Origin: Brevibacterium pigmentatum
GTDB taxonomy: Bacteria; Actinomycetota; Actinomycetes; Actinomycetales; Brevibacteriaceae
Assembly: GCF_011617465.1 (NCBI RefSeq)
Contig: NZ_CP050153.1
Location: forward strand, 806,001-870,000
Direction of reading: 5' to 3'
DNA length: 64,000 nucleotides
Shown here: piece by piece, positions 1 through 7,785 of the stretch
Layout: every line of letters starts with the position of its first letter
Position numbering within the stretch: the stretch's first letter is position 1
Notes under the pieces: generated by a model
Databases searched by the model: none
What the model was told of the DNA's origin: nothing
Seen by the model: only the letters and a program-made list of their open reading frames with translations
Program-made: the position numbers and the translations under genes

Positions 1-609
1 TTCGGCGTCCAGGCTCGATTCGAGCAGGGGAGTTGTGATGTAGCCGGGGCCGACTGCGTTGATGCGCAAGCCTTCGGCGCCGTACTCGGCGGCGGCATTC
101 TTCGTGATGCCGACGACGCCGTGCTTGGCGGCGGTGTAAGCGCCGTTGTTGATCGCGGCGACGGTTCCGTGAACCGAAGCCATATTGACGATCGCCGACT
201 CCGCTGCGCCGTTCTCGAGCATTGCCGGGATCTGGAAGCGCATTCCGTAGAGGACGCCGTTGAGGTTGACGTCGATGACCTTGTCCCACGAATCGAGGTC
301 GGTCTCGCCGACGGGCACCTGCTTGCCGCCGATGCCCGCGTTGTTCACGGCGAAGTTGAGTCCGCCGTAGGTGTCGACGGCGAACTTGACGACCTTCTCC
401 GAGTCCTCCTTCGAGGACGTGTCCTGCTGGATTGCCGAGGCGGTGCCTCCGGCCTCGGTGACCTCACCGGCGACACGCTCGGCTGCCTCGAGGTTGATGT
501 CGGTGATGACGACCTTCGCGCCCTTGGAGGCGAGGTCCTTGGAAATCGCCTCTCCGAGGCCCGATCCGCCTCCGGTGACGAGTGCGACCTTGTTCGTGAA
601 ATCTGCCAT
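1..609 (-). CDS. SDR-family oxidoreductase (3' end cut by window)
   Basis: NAD(P)-dependent classical short-chain dehydrogenase/reductase; the substrate cannot be told. The visible 203 residues start at the ATG whose complement ends at 609 and run off the left edge, so about 50 residues are missing compared with a usual 250-residue member. The Rossmann motif TGGGSGLG is at residues 12-19, an Asp at 37 after beta-2 points to NAD(H) rather than NADP(H), NNAG is at 89-92, and the Ser145/Tyr158/Lys162 catalytic set is intact (YTAAK). It is divergent from the DHFR-like gene at 808. Family call is secure. A 3-hydroxyacyl, sugar or acetoin-type substrate are all possible. Confidence 0.85.
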   Translation of the reverse strand, partial: MADFTNKVALVTGGGSGLGEAISKDLASKGAKVVITDINLEAAERVAGEVTEAGGTASAIQQDTSSKEDSEKVVKFAVDTYGGLNFAVNNAGIGGKQVPVGETDLDSWDKVIDVNLNGVLYGMRFQIPAMLENGAAESAIVNMASVHGTVAAINNGAYTAAKHGVVGITKNAAAEYGAEGLRINAVGPGYITTPLLESSLDAE

Positions 610-751
610 GGTGGTGACTCTCTTTCTCGAAAATCCTCGAGCCCAGCTGATGTGGCCCTCACCAGGCGTAACGAGGAAGAGTCGGAGAACATTCCGCTGT
701 AAGTCGGCCTGTTCGGTCACACGGGGCATTGATCGAGGCCGGCAACAATGG

Positions 752-779
752 TTAACTGATTGCAATCTGCAACTAGATT
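752..779 (+). promoter_or_regulatory. Candidate promoter of the DHFR-like gene
   Basis: TTAACT (752-757), 16-base spacer, TAGATT (774-779); a start site near 786 would give a short leader holding the GAGGGGGAG ribosome site. An inverted repeat CAATC-N8-GATTG (763-780) overlaps the -10 box and could be an operator. Inferred by eye only. Confidence 0.4.
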
Positions 780-807
780 GATGATCGCGGCAGCTCGAGG
801 GGGAGCG

Positions 808-1386
808 ATGGGAAGAGTGGCATGGGGTTTCACCTGTTCGATCGACGGGTACATCGCCGGGCCGGGCCACGACATGTCGTGGCTCTCGGCGTCCGAACCG
901 AACGCCGAAGGCACCACCGAGGGCATGGCGTCGAAGGTCGCCGTCATCATCTCCGGCCGCCGCGGCTACGACGCGGCCAAGGATCAGGCCGACGAACGCG
1001 ATGAGCTGACGTCCGAGGCCTACGGGGGAGCCTGGTCGGGGACGGAGATCATCCTCACCCATCGTCCCGAGGAATTGGCCGGGGACGCCTCGGTGACCGC
1101 GATGAACTGCACCATCACCGAGGCAGTCGAGAAGGCCCAGCAGATTGCCGGTGACCGTGACATCCAGATCATCAGCGCCGATATTGCCCGGCAGGCACTC
1201 GAGGTCGACCTCATCGACGAACTCCAGGTCTACGTCGCGCCGGTCTTCCTCGGCGACGGAGTGCGGATCTTCGACGTTCCCGGCGGACGGCGAGTCGACT
1301 GGGAGCTCGAGACGATCGATACGGCGAACGCTCGCAGCTTCGGCCGGACGTACCGACCCAAGAGGTCTAGCCCTCCCGCCGACTGA
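808..1386 (+). CDS. Dihydrofolate reductase / RibD C-terminal family protein
   Basis: 192 residues of the RibD C-terminal/DHFR-like reductase fold, which binds NADPH; members of this stand-alone family are rarely characterised and should not be equated with FolA. The N-terminus WGFTCSIDGYIAGP is the usual first strand and loop, and the C-terminal half carries the typical IDELQVYVAPVFLGDGVRIFD stretch in which the last strands form. The ATG at 808 was chosen over an upstream ATG at 781 because a strong ribosome site (GAGGGGGAG) lies just before it and the family motif begins directly after it. The 3' end overlaps the convergent alarmone synthetase gene by 20 bases. Confidence 0.8.
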   Translation: MGRVAWGFTCSIDGYIAGPGHDMSWLSASEPNAEGTTEGMASKVAVIISGRRGYDAAKDQADERDELTSEAYGGAWSGTEIILTHRPEELAGDASVTAMNCTITEAVEKAQQIAGDRDIQIISADIARQALEVDLIDELQVYVAPVFLGDGVRIFDVPGGRRVDWELETIDTANARSFGRTYRPKRSSPPAD

Positions 1387-2098
1387 GGTCCCAAAGGATC
1401 CGCAGAGCCTCCTCGTCGAACTCCTCACCGGAATCGACATCCGGTGAACCGCTCCTGACCTCGGCGTGGAGGCGTTCCATCTTCCGGTCGAGTTCGCTGG
1501 CCGCGTCGGCCGCCTCGGTGAGTTCGCCGACGAGACGTTCGGGAACGTCGCCGTCGAACTTGTAGTGGATCTTGTGTTCGAGGCTCGCCCAGAAGTCCAT
1601 CGCGATCGTGCGGATCTGCACCTCGCAGATGACCGGGGTCGGCCCGCTGCGGAGGAACACCGGGACCTCGAGGATCGCGTGCAGGCTGCGGTAGCCGTTG
1701 GGCTTCGGATCTGCGATGTAGTCCTTGACCTCGACGAGGCGGACGTCGTTCTGCGCGGTGAGCAGCTCGAGGACGTGATAGGTGTCGGCGATGAAGCTGC
1801 AGGTGATGCGGATGCCCGCGATGTCGGTGATCTCCCGCCGGATGATCTCGGTGTCGAGCGGCAGGCCCCGACGATGGACCTTCTCCAGCAGGCTCCGCGG
1901 CGACTTCACGCGAGACGAGATGTGCTCGATCGGGTTGTAGCTGCGCGTGTGGACCGACTCCTCGCGCAGGATCGAGATCTTCGTGAGCACCTCGTCGATG
2001 ACGAAGCGGTGGTGCATGATCAGCTGTGAGAAATCCAGGCGCAGCTGACGGATGCTCTCGATCTGCTGCGGTGTCAGAGCGGTCTCTGCTGGCGTCAT
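1367..2098 (-). CDS. Small alarmone synthetase (RelA/SpoT domain, GTP pyrophosphokinase family)
   Basis: About 243 residues with a single RelA/SpoT nucleotidyltransferase domain and no HD hydrolase, TGS or ACT domain, so a synthetase-only protein that would make (p)ppGpp from ATP and GTP/GDP. Visible motifs are DIAGIRITCSF (substrate-binding strand), PKPNGYRSLH (G-loop region) and EVQIRTIAMDFWASLEHKI, the classic synthetase signature. Start is ambiguous: the ATG at 2098 has GGGAGAG just upstream and is preferred; ATGs at 2116 and 2206 are in frame, but the latter would overlap the divergent DUF2277 gene. Expected regulation is at transcription, as for other small alarmone synthetases; nothing in the sequence proves it. 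Confidence 0.85.
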   Translation of the reverse strand: MTPAETALTPQQIESIRQLRLDFSQLIMHHRFVIDEVLTKISILREESVHTRSYNPIEHISSRVKSPRSLLEKVHRRGLPLDTEIIRREITDIAGIRITCSFIADTYHVLELLTAQNDVRLVEVKDYIADPKPNGYRSLHAILEVPVFLRSGPTPVICEVQIRTIAMDFWASLEHKIHYKFDGDVPERLVGELTEAADAASELDRKMERLHAEVRSGSPDVDSGEEFDEEALRILWDLSRREG

Positions 2099-2167
2099 CT
2101 CTCTCCCGATCTCCATTGTGGCCTCAGTGTATCGGCGCAACATCTGTTCTGCGTCAGTGCCGAGGAG

Positions 2168-2173
2168 TACCGT
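2168..2173 (+). promoter_or_regulatory. -10 box of leaderless DUF2277 transcript
   Basis: TACCGT lies exactly six bases before the ATG at 2180 and no ribosome site is visible, the layout of a leaderless actinobacterial promoter. The same TACCGTTTT string precedes the gene at 16541. Confidence 0.45.
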
Positions 2174-2179
2174 TTTGGC

Positions 2180-2443
2180 ATGTGCAGAAACATCAGGACC
2201 CTCCATAATTTCGAACCCGCCGCCCCCTCCGACGAAGTCCACGCCGCCGCACTGCAGTATGTGCGCAAGATCGCCGGCACGACGAAGCCCTCGCAGGCCA
2301 ATGCTGAGGCCTTCGACGCTGCTGTCGAGGAGATCGCCCACACCACCCAGCACCTCCTCGATGCGCTGGTGACGAACGCGCCGCCGAAGAATCGAGAGGA
2401 GGAAGCGGAGAAGCGGCGAGCCAGATTCGCGGCTCGCGCATGA
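2180..2443 (+). CDS. DUF2277 family protein
   Basis: Small 87-residue protein recognised by its opening MCRNIRTLHNFEP and the stretch ALQYVRKIAG, hallmarks of DUF2277, a family found widely in actinobacteria with no assigned function. The middle is helical with charged residues and the C-terminus ends in a basic RAAR-type run (EEEAEKRRARFAARA). No signal peptide or membrane segment. The stop overlaps the start of the DUF1304 gene by four bases (ATGA), so the two are translationally coupled. The start at 2180 is supported by a TANNNT box six bases upstream. Confidence 0.8.
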   Translation: MCRNIRTLHNFEPAAPSDEVHAAALQYVRKIAGTTKPSQANAEAFDAAVEEIAHTTQHLLDALVTNAPPKNREEEAEKRRARFAARA

Positions 2444-2826
2444 CGATCGCCGGACTTGTCCTCGCCGGCCTCGCCGCCGCCCTGCACGTCTTCATCTTCT
2501 ACCTGGAATCCATCGCCTGGACGAGTCCACGTGCCCGCGCCACGTTCGGCACCACCGAGACCGAGGCCGAGGCGACGAAGTCCCTGGCCTTCAACCAGGG
2601 CTTCTACAACCTCTTCCTCGCACTCGCCGTGTTCATCGGCCTCATCGTCTTCGGCACAGGCGGTGCCGCGGTCGGTCTCACCCTCGTCTTCGTCGGAGCC
2701 GGATCGATGGTCGCCGCAGCGCTGGTGCTCGCGCTCTCAAGCCGTGAGCTGCTCGCCTCCGCGATCAAACAGGGCACTCTGCCGCTGCTCGGTGTGCTCT
2801 GCCTGATCGTCGGAGTGCTGATCTGA
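2440..2826 (+). CDS. DUF1304 integral membrane protein
   Basis: 128-residue protein with four predicted membrane helices (roughly residues 2-22, 50-68, 75-97 and 108-127). The motif around residues 46-55, AFNQGFYNLFLA, is diagnostic for DUF1304, a family of small inner-membrane proteins without a known function. Glu22 in the first helix boundary (YLESIAW) and the Asn-Gln pair are the conserved polar residues. It starts inside the stop codon of the DUF2277 gene, which suggests joint expression, but no functional link between the two families is established. Confidence 0.8.
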   Translation: MTIAGLVLAGLAAALHVFIFYLESIAWTSPRARATFGTTETEAEATKSLAFNQGFYNLFLALAVFIGLIVFGTGGAAVGLTLVFVGAGSMVAAALVLALSSRELLASAIKQGTLPLLGVLCLIVGVLI

Positions 2827-2842
2827 GTCGCGGCGATCCGGT

Positions 2843-3613
2843 TCAGCCGGCGAATCGATGATCGGCCGTGAGATCCTGCGTGATCCTCGCCGAGGCGGTC
2901 CGCAGGACCCGCATGATTGCGGGCACACCTTTCCGGTGCTCCGAATCGATGACGACGCCAAGCCCGGCGATCGCCGCCCCACCGGCATCGAAGACAGGAA
3001 CCGTGATGCCTGTCGTGCCCTCATCGATATGGCCGGACAGCTCCGCGAAATGGTGAGACCGGATCGAGGTGAACATCTTGCGCAGAGCCGCAGGATCCGT
3101 TGTCGTCTTCTCCGTGATGGCAGACAGCGGCCCCCGCAGATACGCCTCACGCACATGTTTGGGCGCATACGCCAAGAGCACGAGTCCGCAGGACGACGCA
3201 TGAGCTGGCAGTCGCCCGGCGGTCTTCGACCGGTGGATGACCGCATTCGGCGCCGACATGCGCTCGATGATGAGCACCTCGCGTTCCCGCAGGATGCCCA
3301 ACTGCGTGTTCTCACCGACGAACTCGTGCACACCCATCATGTGCGGCCTGGCCACCGAAGCCAGACCAACGGCATCGGAGGCGCGGTTCGACAGCTCCCA
3401 CATCCCGACTCCGATTCGGATGCGCCCATTGGGGTCGCGTTGGAGCAGATCGTGGCGCATCATCTCACCGATGAGTCGGTACGCCGTCGACTTCGGCAGT
3501 TCGGCGCGTTCGGCGATTTCGTCTGTGCTCAGGCTCTGATGGTCCGGGTCGAAGGACGCGAGCACGCGCACGAGCCGATCGATCATCGAGTCGCCGGAAG
3601 GAGAGTTCGCCAT
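2843..3613 (-). CDS. IclR-family transcriptional regulator (aromatic aldehyde locus)
   Basis: 256 residues: winged helix-turn-helix at about 8-65 (LSTDEIAERAELPKSTAYRLIGEM) followed by the IclR effector-binding domain at about 75-250. It is divergent from the benzaldehyde dehydrogenase-transporter-PrpF cluster, so it probably senses an aromatic or organic acid intermediate and controls that cluster; this is inferred from position only. The ATG at 3613 is preceded by TAGAAT with a seven-base gap, so the transcript may be leaderless, although GAGG in the gap could also act as a weak ribosome site. Confidence 0.85.
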   Translation of the reverse strand: MANSPSGDSMIDRLVRVLASFDPDHQSLSTDEIAERAELPKSTAYRLIGEMMRHDLLQRDPNGRIRIGVGMWELSNRASDAVGLASVARPHMMGVHEFVGENTQLGILREREVLIIERMSAPNAVIHRSKTAGRLPAHASSCGLVLLAYAPKHVREAYLRGPLSAITEKTTTDPAALRKMFTSIRSHHFAELSGHIDEGTTGITVPVFDAGGAAIAGLGVVIDSEHRKGVPAIMRVLRTASARITQDLTADHRFAG

Positions 3614-3620
3614 GCCTCGG

Positions 3621-3626
3621 ATTCTA
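3621..3626 (-). promoter_or_regulatory. -10 box of the IclR gene at 2843-3613
   Basis: TAGAAT on the minus strand, seven bases before the start codon. Next to it, in 3641-3655, an ATTC-N5-GAAT inverted repeat could be an autoregulatory site. Both are visual calls. Confidence 0.35.
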
Positions 3627-3797
3627 GCGGCTCTCCATCGAAATTCTCAATGAATGGGAGCGCTGTGGCTTCGGGTGGTGCGGGTCACTACTCTGACGAG
3701 AGGTGCACCACAGTCCTTCGTTGACTGTGCCCGTAGATCGGCTCGTTGCACGGAACCACAGACCTGACCCGCCCCGACAAAGAAGTGAGGACAGACA

Positions 3798-5255
3798 ATG
3801 ACTGATTTCCTGGGAACCGACTGGCACGAGAAGATCTTCACCGGCACCTGGACCGCCGGCTCCGGAGAGACCTACGACGTCATCGAACCGGCCACCGGTG
3901 AGACCCTCGGCCGCCTCGGTGCCGCCAGCGCCGACGACGTGAACACCGCCGCCACGCGAGCCGTCGCTGCACAGAAGGAATGGGCGAAGACCACTCCGGC
4001 CGAAAGGGCCGCAGTGCTGCGCCGCGCCGGTGCCCTGTGGGCCGAACACGCCGATGAGCTCGCCGGATGGATCATCCGCGAAGCCGGCTCCATCCCTGCG
4101 AAGGCCGCACTCGAAATCTCCTCCGCCGAAGCCATCTGCTACGAATCCGCCGCCCTGCCCAGCCACCCCAAGGGGCAGGTGCTCACCTCGAACGAACCCC
4201 GCTGGTCCTTCGCCCGCCGCGTGCCCGCCGGGGTCGTCTCCGTCATCGCCCCGTTCAACTTCCCCCTCATCCTCGCCATCCGCTCCGTCGCCCCGGCCCT
4301 GGCGTTGGGCAACGCGGTCCTGCTCAAGCCGGACCCTCGCACCGCCGTGTGCGCCGGAGTGGCGATCGCGAAGGTCTTCGCCGAGGCGGGACTGCCCGAA
4401 GGACTGCTCCAGGTCCTGCCCGGCGGTCTCGACGCCGGTGAAGCCGTCGTCGCCGCACCCGAGGTCTCCGTCATCTCGTTCACCGGCTCCACAGCGGCCG
4501 GACGCAAGGTCGGTGAAGCCGCCGGTCGCCTCCTCAAGCGCTGCCACCTCGAACTCGGTGGAAACAATGCGCTCGTCGTCCTTCCCGGAGCCGAGGTCGG
4601 TCCGGCCACCTCGGCGGGGGCCTTCGGATCGTGGATGCACCAAGGCCAGATCTGCATGACGACCGGCCGCCACCTCGTCCACGAATCCGTCTACGACGAC
4701 TATGTCGAACAGCTGGCCGAACGCGCCCGCAATCTGCCGGTGGGCAATCCCGCCACCGAGGAGGTCGCAATCGGACCGATCATCGACGAGAAACAGCGCA
4801 CCCACGTCCGCGACATCCTCGACAAAGCCACCGCCGACGGTGCCACGCTCGTCGCCGGAGGGCCGGGCGAAGGTGCCTTCGTCCCACCTACGGTGCTCAC
4901 CGACCTCAGCCCCTCGAACCCCGCCTGGGCACAGGAGATCTTCGGACCCGTCGCCCCGGTGGCCCGCTTCTCCACCCTCGAAGAAGCCGCCGAGATGGTC
5001 AACGCGAGCGAATACGGTCTCTCCTTGGGCATCCTCGGCGATGTGGGTATGGCCATGGACCTGGCCGATCTCGTCGACACCGGGAAGGTCCACATCAACG
5101 AACAGACCGTCTCCGATGAGGCCAACGTCCCCTTCGGTGGCATGAAGGACTCCGGCAACGGATCCCGTTTCGGCGGGGCTGAGGCCAATATCGAAGCCTT
5201 CACCGAAACCCAATGGGTGACGATGCGCTCGTCCATCGCGCCCTACCCGTTCTGA
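3798..5255 (+). CDS. Benzaldehyde dehydrogenase-type NAD(P)+ aldehyde dehydrogenase
   Basis: 485-residue ALDH-superfamily enzyme that oxidises an aldehyde to the acid. Catalytic Cys286 sits in GQICMTTGR and the general-base Glu252 in LELGGNN; the cofactor strand PFNFPLILAIRS is intact and the C-terminal GGMKDSGNGSRFGG closes the fold. The HQGQICM motif and the SHPKGQ region match benzaldehyde/vanillin dehydrogenases (XylC-like) better than betaine or succinate semialdehyde enzymes. GAGGAC precedes the ATG. It is followed after 28 bases by an aromatic-acid transporter, so the operon probably handles aromatic aldehydes and their acids. The natural substrate is inferred. Confidence 0.8.
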   Translation: MTDFLGTDWHEKIFTGTWTAGSGETYDVIEPATGETLGRLGAASADDVNTAATRAVAAQKEWAKTTPAERAAVLRRAGALWAEHADELAGWIIREAGSIPAKAALEISSAEAICYESAALPSHPKGQVLTSNEPRWSFARRVPAGVVSVIAPFNFPLILAIRSVAPALALGNAVLLKPDPRTAVCAGVAIAKVFAEAGLPEGLLQVLPGGLDAGEAVVAAPEVSVISFTGSTAAGRKVGEAAGRLLKRCHLELGGNNALVVLPGAEVGPATSAGAFGSWMHQGQICMTTGRHLVHESVYDDYVEQLAERARNLPVGNPATEEVAIGPIIDEKQRTHVRDILDKATADGATLVAGGPGEGAFVPPTVLTDLSPSNPAWAQEIFGPVAPVARFSTLEEAAEMVNASEYGLSLGILGDVGMAMDLADLVDTGKVHINEQTVSDEANVPFGGMKDSGNGSRFGGAEANIEAFTETQWVTMRSSIAPYPF

Positions 5256-5283
5256 CCTGCACGACAACACCCCGGAGACACCG

Positions 5284-6564
5284 ATGTCCGCAACCACCCC
5301 ATCCGCATCCACCACCGGTTCCGCCTCGGCGGGCCGCTGGCCGGCCGTCCTGTGCTGGCTGGCTGTCGCTTTGGAGGGCTTCGACCTCGTCGTCCTCGGC
5401 GCGGTCATCCCCGAGCTGCTGGCCACCGAGGCTCTCGGATTCACCCCCGAGGCGGCCACGATGGTGGCCACGCTCAGCCTCGTCGGCGTCGGCCTCGGCG
5501 CCGTATCCGTCGGTCCCGTCGTCGACCGGATCGGACGGCGGTGGGCGATCATCGGCTGCGTCATCGGCTTCAGCGTCTTCACCCTGCTCGTCGCGTTCGC
5601 TCCGAACGTCGCACTGTTCACCACCTTCCGATTCATCGCCGGGCTGTTCCTCGGCGCCGTGATGCCCAGCGCGCTCGCCTACATCAGCGAATACAACAAG
5701 TCGGGTAAGACCGGAAAAGCCACGACGCTGACGATGACCGGCTACCACGCCGGCGCCGTCGCGATCTCCCTGCTCGCCGTCGCCTACTCCCACAACTGGC
5801 ACCTGCTCTTCCTCGCCGGCGGAATTGCCGGCCTCGTCATGGTGCCCCTCCTGATCTGGAAGCTGCCCGAATCCGAGGTCTTCCTCATCGCTCAGGAACT
5901 CAAACGCAACCCCGCTGCCGCGCAGGCGGTGGACGCCGACGCTGCCGATCCGTCCGGCACCGTCGACACACAGGCGAAGACAGGAATGGCCGGGCTCTTC
6001 GAGGGCAAGCTGGCCCTGGTGACCATCGGTGTGTGGGCAGCGAGCTTCATGGGACTCCTGTTGGTCTACGGACTCAACACCTGGCTGCCGAAGATCATGG
6101 CCGACGCCGGCTACGAGGTCTCGGATTCGCTGGTCATGCTCTTCGTCATGAACATCGGCGCGGTCGTCGGACTCGTCCTGGCCGGCTGGCTGGCCGACAA
6201 GCACGGGACGAAGAAGATCGTGCTCATGTGGTTCGTCCTCGCAGCCATCTTCCTCGCCGCACTGTCGATTCCGATGACCAGCCAGGTGCTGCTCAACATC
6301 GCGGTATTCATCACCGGAGTCTTCGTCTTCTCCGCCCAGGTGCTCGTCTACGCCTTCGTCTCGGCCATCTACCCGGCTCAGGCCCGCGGCACCGCGCTGG
6401 GCATGGCTTCGGGCATCGGGCGGATCGGTGCCATCGTCGGTCCGTTCATCACCGGCGCCCTCGTCACCGCGGGCATCGCCTATCCGTGGGGCTTCTATCT
6501 CTTCGCTGTCGTCGCCGTGCTCGGGTTCGCTGCCATGGCGATCGTGCCGAAGTCGGTGCGCTGA
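5284..6564 (+). CDS. MFS transporter, aromatic acid:H+ symporter (AAHS) family
   Basis: 426 residues with 12 predicted membrane helices. Family hallmarks are the helix-1 aspartate in EGFDLVVLGAVIP, the loop 2-3 signature GPVVDRIGRRWAI, the helix-4/5 region RFIAGLFLGAVMPSA with ISEY, and the second-half repeat GWLADKHGTKK. These resemble BenK/PcaK-type importers of benzoate and hydroxybenzoates. It is encoded 28 bases after the benzaldehyde dehydrogenase gene, consistent with uptake of the acid or a related aromatic compound. A cytoplasmic central loop at about residues 205-245 is Ala/Asp rich. Exact substrate unknown. Confidence 0.8.
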   Translation: MSATTPSASTTGSASAGRWPAVLCWLAVALEGFDLVVLGAVIPELLATEALGFTPEAATMVATLSLVGVGLGAVSVGPVVDRIGRRWAIIGCVIGFSVFTLLVAFAPNVALFTTFRFIAGLFLGAVMPSALAYISEYNKSGKTGKATTLTMTGYHAGAVAISLLAVAYSHNWHLLFLAGGIAGLVMVPLLIWKLPESEVFLIAQELKRNPAAAQAVDADAADPSGTVDTQAKTGMAGLFEGKLALVTIGVWAASFMGLLLVYGLNTWLPKIMADAGYEVSDSLVMLFVMNIGAVVGLVLAGWLADKHGTKKIVLMWFVLAAIFLAALSIPMTSQVLLNIAVFITGVFVFSAQVLVYAFVSAIYPAQARGTALGMASGIGRIGAIVGPFITGALVTAGIAYPWGFYLFAVVAVLGFAAMAIVPKSVR

Positions 6565-6603
6565 GACCGCCGGCTTCGGTGAAGCGGCGTCAGTGGGGTT
6601 CGC

Positions 6604-6609
6604 TACGCT
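6604..6609 (+). promoter_or_regulatory. -10 box, leaderless PrpF-like gene
   Basis: TACGCT six bases before the ATG at 6616, with no ribosome site between. This suggests the gene has its own promoter besides any read-through from the transporter gene. Confidence 0.4.
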
Positions 6610-6615
6610 GAAAGC

Positions 6616-7782
6616 ATGACTCGGTGGGTCGATGCCACGTTCGTTCGCGGCGGCACAAGCAAGGGACTGTTCTTCAGCGAATCCGCGCTGCCGTCGCTGA
6701 ACGCGGGCGGGGACACGGCGGAGTGGGACACGATCTTCTGCCAGGCGATGGGCTCGCCCGATCCGTTCGGCCGCCAGCTCGACGGAATGGGCGGGGGAAT
6801 CTCTTCTCTGTCCAAGATCGTCGTCGTGGCCGCCTCGGCGAGGGACGGGGTCGACCTCGACTACACGTTCGGTCAGGTCTCCGTCACCGAGGCGGCCGTC
6901 GACTACTCCGGCAACTGCGGGAATCTGTCGTCCGGGGTCGTGCCCTTCGCCCTGTCGGCCGGGCTGATCTCCGCAGCCGATGGATGGCATGTCTTCCGGC
7001 TGTTCAATACGAACACGCAGAAACTCGTCGACGTGGGACTGGGCGTCATCGACGGACAGGCTGACGTTACCGGCGATCTGGTGCTGCCCGGAGTCAGCGG
7101 AACAGGCGCACCGGTCGAACTCATCTACCCCGACCCGGCCGGCAGCCGCACCGCCGGACTCCTGCCGACGGGAAAGGCAGCCGAGTCCATCACCGCCGGT
7201 GGGGCGAAGTTCGACGTCAGCCTCGTCGACGCCACCCTGCCCGTCGTCATCGTCCCGGGCGCTGCGATCGGACTCAAGGGCACCGAATCTCCGGAGGAGA
7301 TCGACGCGAACAAGCACGCGATGGGCACGATCGCGGACCTGCGCCGCAACGCCGCCGTGCGGATGGGTCTGTGTGAGTCACCGGAGGAGGCACCGGACGT
7401 CGTGCCGAAGGTCGCCGTGGTCACCGCCCCATCACCCACCCGACTGCTCGACGGAACGACCCTGGCCGCCGAGGAGGCCGACCTGCCCGTGCGGATGATC
7501 TCCATGGGTCAGACGCACAAAGCCGTGCCCGGAACCGGAGCCATGTGCCTGGCCGCGGCCGCGCAGATCCCGGACACGATCATCAACCGCATCGTCGGAC
7601 GCTCCCGGCCAGGATCCGACACCGGGGACGAAGACAAAGAAGTCGGGCCGGAAGTGCGGCTGGCCACCCCTTCGGGCGTCGTCACGGCCGGTGCCGTCTT
7701 CGACGGAGACACAGTGGCGGCCACCTCACTCTTCCGCACGGCACGCGTGCTCATGCGGGGGCAGATGGCCGTCACCGACTAG
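6616..7782 (+). CDS. PrpF-family (DUF453) isomerase/tautomerase
   Basis: 388-residue member of the PrpF family, which has a duplicated diaminopimelate-epimerase-like fold. Known members are cofactor-free isomerases: PrpF (aconitate isomerisation in the 2-methylcitrate cycle) and GalD (4-oxalomesaconate tautomerase in gallate breakdown). Visible family motifs are FVRGGTSKG near residue 9, GGGISSLSK near 60, YSGNCGNLSSG near 96 with the usual active-site Cys, and MGQTHKAVPGTGAMCLA near 300. Position after an aromatic aldehyde dehydrogenase and an AAHS transporter favours an aromatic-acid role over propionate; no prpB, prpC or prpD is nearby. It ends three bases from the convergent nuclease gene. 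Confidence 0.75.
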   Translation: MTRWVDATFVRGGTSKGLFFSESALPSLNAGGDTAEWDTIFCQAMGSPDPFGRQLDGMGGGISSLSKIVVVAASARDGVDLDYTFGQVSVTEAAVDYSGNCGNLSSGVVPFALSAGLISAADGWHVFRLFNTNTQKLVDVGLGVIDGQADVTGDLVLPGVSGTGAPVELIYPDPAGSRTAGLLPTGKAAESITAGGAKFDVSLVDATLPVVIVPGAAIGLKGTESPEEIDANKHAMGTIADLRRNAAVRMGLCESPEEAPDVVPKVAVVTAPSPTRLLDGTTLAAEEADLPVRMISMGQTHKAVPGTGAMCLAAAAQIPDTIINRIVGRSRPGSDTGDEDKEVGPEVRLATPSGVVTAGAVFDGDTVAATSLFRTARVLMRGQMAVTD

Positions 7783-7785
7783 GTG

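Noticed and set aside
3624..5636. A 670-codon open frame on the minus strand opposite the aldehyde dehydrogenase gene, and similar long antisense frames opposite the transporter, nuclease, putA and aceE genes
   Set aside because: High GC at third codon positions keeps antisense frames open. These lack ribosome sites, have no family motifs and lie fully opposite genes with clear catalytic signatures.
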